From Bradyrhizobium sp. NP1 (lineage in GTDB: Bacteria > Pseudomonadota > Alphaproteobacteria > Rhizobiales > Xanthobacteraceae): a DNA stretch of 64,000 nucleotides. The DNA is taken from assembly GCF_030378205.1 (NCBI RefSeq), contig NZ_CP127385.1, positions 1,178,001-1,242,000 on the forward strand. Reading direction: 5' to 3'. The notes under the pieces are model-generated. The model ran no database searches. It had not been told where the DNA came from and was given only the letters and a program-made list of their open reading frames with translations. Positions within the stretch are counted from its first letter, which is position 1, and each line of letters opens with the position of its first letter. This document shows, piece by piece, positions 59,727 through 64,000 of the stretch. The position numbers and the translations under genes are program-made.

Positions 59727-59744
59727 ATGAGCAAAAGGTCATGA
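59727..59744 (+). promoter_or_regulatory. Five-codon leader ORF overlapping the argH start
   Basis: ATGAGCAAAAGGTCATGA encodes MSKRS and stops with TGA at 59742-59744, overlapping the argH ATG at 59741. The AAAGG inside it is the probable argH ribosome-binding sequence. ATGAGCAA also starts argH, so this may be a small duplication that couples translation. Confidence 0.45.
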
Positions 59745-61138
59745 GCAACAAGATGTGGGGCGGCCGGTTTTCGGAGCGTCCCGACGCGATCATGGAGGAA
59801 ATCAACGTCTCCATCGACGTCGACCGGCACCTTTATGCCCAGGACATCGCTGCGTCCAAGGCGCACGCGGCCATGCTCGCAGCGCAAGGCATCATCAGCG
59901 CTTCTGATGCAAAAAATATCGGCAAGGGTCTAGACACGATTTTGTCAGAAATCGACAAGGGCTCGTTCGATTTCAAGCGCGCGCTCGAAGACATCCATAT
60001 GAATGTCGAAAGCCGTCTGTCCGAGCTGATCGGGCCCGCCGCCGGGCGCCTGCACACCGCGCGCTCGCGCAACGACCAGGTGGCGACCGACTTCCGCCTC
60101 TATGTCCGCGACACGATCGATGCGACCGATGCGGCGCTCGCTTCCTTCCAGCATGCGCTGGTGCAACGGGCGATCGAGCATGCCTCAACCGTGATGCCGG
60201 GCTTCACCCATCTGCAGACCGCGCAGCCCGTGACCTTCGGCCATCATCTGCTCGCCTATGTCGAGATGGCCTGGCGCGACCGCGGCCGCTTCGCGGATGC
60301 GCGCAAACGGCTGAACGAATCGCCGCTGGGGGCGGCCGCGCTCGCCGGCACCTCGTTCCCGATCGACCGCGCCGCGACCGCGAAGGCGCTTGGCTTCGAC
60401 CGGCCGATGGCCAATTCGCTCGACGCGGTCTCCGACCGCGACTTCGTGCTGGAGACGCTGTCGGCGGCATCGATCTGCGCCATCCACCTGTCGCGCTTCG
60501 CCGAGGAGATCGTGGTGTGGACCTCCCCGTTGGTCGGCCTGGTGCGCCTGAGCGACAAGTTCACCACCGGTTCCTCGATCATGCCGCAGAAGCGCAACCC
60601 CGACGCGGCTGAGCTGGTGCGCGCCAAGACGGGACGCGTGATCGGCGCGCTGAATGCGCTGCTCATCGTGATGAAAGGCCTGCCGCTCGCCTATCAGAAG
60701 GACATGCAGGAGGACAAGCAGGGCGCGATGGAGGCCTTTGCCGCGCTCTCGCTCGCGATCCGCGCCATGACCGGCATGGTGCTCGATCTCGTGCCCGACG
60801 AGGCGCGGATGAAGCAGGCCGCCGGCGAAGGCTATGCCACCGCGACCGATCTTGCCGACTGGCTGGTCAGAACCCTGAAGATGCCGTTCCGCGAGGCCCA
60901 TCACGTCACCGGCCGCATCGTCGCGCTGGCGTCGAAAAAGGGCGTGGCCCTGCATGAGCTGCCGCTCGCCGCCATGCAGGAGGTCGAGCCGAAGATTACC
61001 GCTGATGCCTTGAAGGTGTTGTCGGTGGACGCCTCGGTGAAAAGCCGCACCAGTTTCGGCGGCACTGCGCCGAAGAACGTGCTGGCGCAGGCGAAGGGCT
61101 GGCTGAAGCGGCTCGAAAAACAGCGAAAATTGGGCTGA
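59741..61138 (+). CDS. argH: Argininosuccinate lyase
   Basis: The 465-residue protein has the fumarase/ASL signature [15 protein letters not shown] (about residues 281-295) and the start [36 protein letters not shown] and [17 protein letters not shown] are the other conserved regions. It cleaves argininosuccinate to arginine and fumarate. ATG 59741 is the family start; the open frame begins earlier. It is followed after 92 bp by lptM and then lysA on the same strand, the usual order in Bradyrhizobium. Confidence 0.95.
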   Translation: MSNKMWGGRFSERPDAIMEEINVSIDVDRHLYAQDIAASKAHAAMLAAQGIISASDAKNIGKGLDTILSEIDKGSFDFKRALEDIHMNVESRLSELIGPAAGRLHTARSRNDQVATDFRLYVRDTIDATDAALASFQHALVQRAIEHASTVMPGFTHLQTAQPVTFGHHLLAYVEMAWRDRGRFADARKRLNESPLGAAALAGTSFPIDRAATAKALGFDRPMANSLDAVSDRDFVLETLSAASICAIHLSRFAEEIVVWTSPLVGLVRLSDKFTTGSSIMPQKRNPDAAELVRAKTGRVIGALNALLIVMKGLPLAYQKDMQEDKQGAMEAFAALSLAIRAMTGMVLDLVPDEARMKQAAGEGYATATDLADWLVRTLKMPFREAHHVTGRIVALASKKGVALHELPLAAMQEVEPKITADALKVLSVDASVKSRTSFGGTAPKNVLAQAKGWLKRLEKQRKLG

Positions 61139-61230
61139 GCCTTGGATTTCCGCGCAAATTTCCACTTTGTCCCGCTCTCGCCAGAACCGAACAATCTTTG
61201 TATGGTGCGGCCCGCATTGGGGATTTCATC

Positions 61231-61506
61231 GTGAATCGCAAACTGAGCCCGGCGTCTTCGGGAGGGGCCATCATTCTCTTGTGCGCGGCGCTGCTCGCGC
61301 TGTCCGGCTGCGGCCGCAAGGGGCCGCTCGACCTGCCGCCGGGCGCGCCATCGCCGACGGCCAACGCCGCGCCGACCGATACCGCGGCGGACAACGCGAA
61401 CAAACAGACCGTCTTCAATCCGAATTACGGCAGCGCCGACCCTTCGATGAGCGCGCCGAGAGGCAAGAAGCGCCCGTTCGCTCTCGATCCGCTTCTCGGC
61501 AACTGA
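61231..61506 (+). CDS. lptM: LptM/YifL-type small lipoprotein
   Basis: The 91-residue lipoprotein has a signal with lipobox LALSGCGRKGPLDLPP (Cys lipidated; the CGRKGPL start is the LptM/YifL hallmark), then a proline/alanine-rich tail. LptM helps LptD assemble its disulfides in the outer membrane. It starts at GTG 61231. It lies between argH and lysA, as in many proteobacteria where it precedes lysA. The tail after the first 25 residues is not conserved. Confidence 0.85.
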   Translation: MNRKLSPASSGGAIILLCAALLALSGCGRKGPLDLPPGAPSPTANAAPTDTAADNANKQTVFNPNYGSADPSMSAPRGKKRPFALDPLLGN

Positions 61507-61512
61507 TCTCGA

Positions 61513-61680
61513 CGAGTGCCCGCTTTCCGAAGTTCGTGATATATATGCCGCGCTCTCGCACACGAACTTCGGAAAGCAAGGGCACTCGCAAGACTATGAT
61601 TCTGGTGCCGCTTTTCGATCTGAAGTTCCTGAGATGAATTTGCGGCGCCCGGTGCAGGAACTTCAGATCGGCGGCACTAG
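61513..61680. repeat. Palindromic repeat cluster E, covarying I and II
   Basis: Type I at 61513-61588 has outer arms CGAGTGCCC/GGGCACTCG and inner arms CTTTCCGAAG/CTTCGGAAAG. Type II at 61602-61680 has GGTGCCGC/GCGGCAC and CGATCTGAAG/CTTCAGATCG. Both differ from the canonical arms, yet pair nearly completely and keep the bulge positions. GCGGCG remains in the type II loop; the type I loop has diverged. The linker is CAAGACTATGATT. It fills the space between lptM and lysA. Confidence 0.88.
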
Positions 61681-61688
61681 AGCTTGAG

Positions 61689-62954
61689 ATGAACCATTTC
61701 GACTATCGCAACGGCGTGCTGCACGCCGAGGCGGTCAATCTGTCCGATCTGGCGCAGGCGGTGGGCACGCCGTTCTACTGCTACTCGACCGCGACGCTGG
61801 AGCGGCACTACCGCGTCTTCACCGAGGCGTTCGCCGGCGAGAAGGTGCTGGTCTGCTACGCCATGAAGGCGAATTCCAACCAGTCGGTGCTGCGCACGCT
61901 GGCGAAGCTGGGCGCGGGCGCCGATGTGGTCTCGGGCGGCGAGCTGAAGCGCGCGCTCGCAGCCGGCATCCCGCCTTCAAAGATCGTGTTCTCCGGTGTC
62001 GGCAAGACCGAGGCCGAGCTGCGCGCGGCGCTCGCGGCCGACATCCTCTGCATCAACATCGAGTCCGAACCCGAGCTCGAACTGCTGTCGCGCCTTGCCG
62101 CCGAGACCGGCAAGACCGCGCGCATCTCGGTGCGGGTCAATCCGGATGTCGATGCCGGCACCCATGCCAAGATCTCGACCGGCAAGTCCGAGAACAAGTT
62201 CGGCATCCCGCTGTCGCGCGCCCGCGAGGTCTATGCGCGTGCCGCGAAGCTGCCGGGCATCCAGGTGAGCGGCGCCGACATGCATATCGGCAGCCAGATC
62301 ACCGAGCTTGGCCGCATGGAGACCGCGTTTCGGCTGCTGGTCGAGTTCGTGCAGGACCTGCGCGCCGACGGCCACACTATTTCCCACATCGATTTCGGCG
62401 GCGGCCTCGGCATCCCCTATTACATGGACCGCGAGGCGCCGCCGGCGCCGGACGCCTATGCCGCGATGGTCAAGCGGGTCGCGCACAATCTCGGCTGCAT
62501 GCTGATGTTCGAGCCGGGCCGGCTGATCGTCGGCAATGCCGGCATCCTGGTTGCCCGCGTGATCTATGTGAAGCACGGCGATGCGAAGAATTTCGTGATC
62601 ATCGACGCCGCGATGAACGACCTGATCCGCCCGACGCTCTACGAGGCGCATCACGACATCCTGCCGGTGGTCGAGCCCGCCGCCGGCGCGCGACGAATTG
62701 TCGCCGACGTGGTTGGGCCGGTCTGCGAGAGCGGTGACTACCTCGCGCTCGACCGCACGCTTCCCGAGCCGAAGCCCGGCGATCTCGTGGCGATCATGAC
62801 CGCCGGCGCCTATGGCGCGGTGCAGGCGGGCAGCTACAACACCCGGCCCCTGGTGCCGGAAGTGCTGGTCAAGGGCGACCAGTATGCCGTGGTGCGCCCG
62901 CGCGTCGACGTCGATGCGCTGATCGCGATGGACAAGCCCGCACCCTGGCTGTGA
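61689..62954 (+). CDS. lysA: Diaminopimelate decarboxylase
   Basis: The 421-residue PLP enzyme has the lysine site VCYAMKANSNQSVLRTLAKL (Lys in AMKAN), the HIGSQI motif (ADMHIGSQITEL), FGGGLGIPYY and the CESGD motif (VVGPVCESGDYLALD). It decarboxylates meso-diaminopimelate to L-lysine. ATG 61689 follows CTTGAG and lies 8 bp after the end of palindrome cluster E. Length is normal. Confidence 0.95.
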   Translation: MNHFDYRNGVLHAEAVNLSDLAQAVGTPFYCYSTATLERHYRVFTEAFAGEKVLVCYAMKANSNQSVLRTLAKLGAGADVVSGGELKRALAAGIPPSKIVFSGVGKTEAELRAALAADILCINIESEPELELLSRLAAETGKTARISVRVNPDVDAGTHAKISTGKSENKFGIPLSRAREVYARAAKLPGIQVSGADMHIGSQITELGRMETAFRLLVEFVQDLRADGHTISHIDFGGGLGIPYYMDREAPPAPDAYAAMVKRVAHNLGCMLMFEPGRLIVGNAGILVARVIYVKHGDAKNFVIIDAAMNDLIRPTLYEAHHDILPVVEPAAGARRIVADVVGPVCESGDYLALDRTLPEPKPGDLVAIMTAGAYGAVQAGSYNTRPLVPEVLVKGDQYAVVRPRVDVDALIAMDKPAPWL

Positions 62955-62955
62955 T

Positions 62956-63324
62956 CTACCTCAAAGCATGCCTGTCGGCTTCAGGCAGTTGAGGATCATG
63001 CCAAACATCTTCGTATTGTTCGGCGACAAGAAATCGCCAGCCGGGAGGTAGCCCTAGATACGGAATAACCAACGGAGCCCACTCCGCGAGGTGGGATGCA
63101 TGCAAGGGCACGAAAAAATCCGGTTCCGCAGAGAAGCGCTCGCCCGCCCAGATGTACCAACCGCAGGAATCTCCGCTGGGTGAGATTCGTAATCCATTCA
63201 GGGGGCGGCCGCCCTCCTTTACGTTTCTCGATACTCCAACTTTGTGCGCCGGCCCGCACGCAAAGTACCGCGCACCAAAACGCGCGCAAATCGCCTGCTG
63301 CTGGTTCCTTGTGTCCGCATCCAT
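62956..63324 (-). CDS. Imm33-like (immunity-type) protein
   Basis: The protein of 122 residues has ARFGARYFACGPAHKVGVSR, then SGDSCGWYIWAGERFSAEPD and LHASHLAEWAPLVIPYLGLP with the end PPGWRFLVAEQYEDVWHD. The PGWRFL-A-YEDVW ending is the pattern I associate with Imm33/DUF2185-type immunity proteins that neutralise toxins. No toxin gene is visible next to it. The start at ATG 63324 is chosen; the longer frame is possible. It is convergent with lysA, with stops 1 bp apart. Confidence 0.6.
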   Translation of the reverse strand: MDADTRNQQQAICARFGARYFACGPAHKVGVSRNVKEGGRPLNGLRISPSGDSCGWYIWAGERFSAEPDFFVPLHASHLAEWAPLVIPYLGLPPGWRFLVAEQYEDVWHDPQLPEADRHALR

Positions 63325-63558
63325 TACTTCGCCACGAGGTTGCCCTTGGCGCCGCCCACGATCACGCTCAGCTTGATTGCCGAGGTTACCGTGGCCACAG
63401 CGAATTGCAACACAGCCATTCGGGGTCATGGATCACGGCTCGCGCTCTGGACAACGCTGCGCGTTGCCAGGCGAGCGCTTGGCCGGGACGACAGGAGATT
63501 CGTTCGCGTCGATCAGGTCAATCGCGGCGGGCGTGCCGCCGCGATCATCGCATCCCCA

Positions 63559-64000
63559 TCACCAGATCTTGTAGCTCACGCCGATGCGGGCGAGGTCCGC
63601 GGTCGCGGTCGACCGGGCGCGAAAGCGAGCGTTGGGGTCCCCGCTAAGGTTAGGTACGGTCCTGAACGTTGCGTCACTATTGCTGAAATCGAGGTGAAGG
63701 TATTCGCCGCGCAGGATCCAGTTCTGGGTCAGCGCATATTCGACGCCGGCGCCAGCTGCGATGCCGATGTGATAGCTGCTGTCCGAAGCGGCAGCGAGGA
63801 ACTGGCCGGCAACGCGGCCAAAGCGGCTGCAACTCGGATCCACACAATTGGATTCTGTCAGCGATGCATCGATATGCCCCCAGGCCGGGCCAGCGGTGAC
63901 GTAGAGCAGCGTGCGGTCGGAGGTCAGCCCGAACCGCGCCCGCAAGGTGGCGAATTGGTCGAGCTTCGACGACGCAACGAGTTGATTGCTCCGAGGATCG
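63559..64000 (-). CDS. Outer-membrane beta-barrel protein, C-terminal part
   Basis: The frame enters from the right edge and encodes the last 147 or so residues of a beta-barrel. ATLRARFGLTSDRTLLYVTA, AAGAGVEYALTQNWILRGEY and a final ARIGVSYKIW strand ending in an aromatic residue fit the Omp25/Omp31-type porins of alphaproteobacteria (a late loop with two cysteines, SNCVDPSCSR, is present). The start lies outside the window, so length and signal peptide are unknown. Confidence 0.75.
   Translation of the reverse strand, partial: DPRSNQLVASSKLDQFATLRARFGLTSDRTLLYVTAGPAWGHIDASLTESNCVDPSCSRFGRVAGQFLAAASDSSYHIGIAAGAGVEYALTQNWILRGEYLHLDFSNSDATFRTVPNLSGDPNARFRARSTATADLARIGVSYKIW

Noticed and set aside
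1..64000. CRISPR arrays, rRNA genes, complete prophage
   Set aside because: I saw no regularly spaced repeats with unique spacers, no rRNA sequence and no phage structural genes. The repeated hairpins are not spaced like CRISPR units.

Overview
The window is high-GC alphaproteobacterial DNA, most likely from Bradyrhizobium or a close relative. The reasons are: a tlpA-argH-lptM-lysA block of the rhizobial type, FixK/FNR-type boxes in front of small unassigned genes, several genus-typical repeats (a GCATGATC-bounded element, CCGGGCTTGTCCCGG hairpins, and the long repeat near 41.6-41.96 kb), and protein families common in that genus. This assignment rests on pattern recognition, not on a database search.

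Layout. 0-0.33 kb: start of a gene leaving the window, tandem repeats and a tRNA-Leu(CAA), looking like the edge of a tRNA-integrated island whose body lies to the left. 0.5-8.7 kb: dsbB, a PAP2 phosphatase, an AbrB-type membrane protein, two small secreted proteins, a TetR regulator with two operators and two thioesterases, lrgAB, a TSUP permease and a DsbA-like protein. 8.7-12.8 kb: small genes, an esterase and an HtrA-like protein that has lost its catalytic triad. 12.9-16.2 kb: a four-gene operon with a Tat-exported FAD oxidoreductase. 16.4-20.4 kb: membrane proteins, a DUF2171 protein, a DUF1993 protein, a broken IS5-family transposase and a cluster of palindromic repeats. 20.8-24.1 kb: an ECF sigma operon (DUF305 protein, YVTN beta-propeller, sigma factor, anti-sigma factor). 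24.4-29 kb: a TSUP permease and small secreted or unknown genes with three FixK/FNR-type boxes. 29.1-32.8 kb: chromate resistance (rhodanese-ChrB and ChrA), a small exported protein and another TSUP permease. 33-43 kb: sparse accessory DNA with secreted proteins, a TAXI-type binding protein, an SLT transglycosylase, an L,D-transpeptidase, a second broken IS5-family gene and decayed repeats. 43-55.6 kb: HNH endonuclease, ClC channel, Bug-type binding protein, an alkA / DUF2855 / flavin monooxygenase / NHL operon, gluQ, a hybrid kinase, a YihY-family protein and a PduO-type cobalamin adenosyltransferase. 55.9-58.6 kb: etfB, etfA and hydroxyacyl-CoA dehydrogenase. 58.7-63 kb: a YjfB-like protein, tlpA, argH, lptM and lysA. 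The window ends in a possible immunity-like protein and the C-terminus of an outer-membrane beta-barrel.

The most unusual signal is a family of paired palindromic elements (type I and type II, about 76-79 bp each, joined by a 13-nt linker or sharing a CTAG) found at 18.5, 19.8, 35.7, 55.7 and 61.5 kb, with decayed relatives at 8.7 and 12.7 kb. Copies differ in arm sequence but keep base pairing, the position of a bulge, a GAAGTTC/GAACTTC core and a GCGGCG loop. They sit in intergenic DNA, often directly against stop codons.
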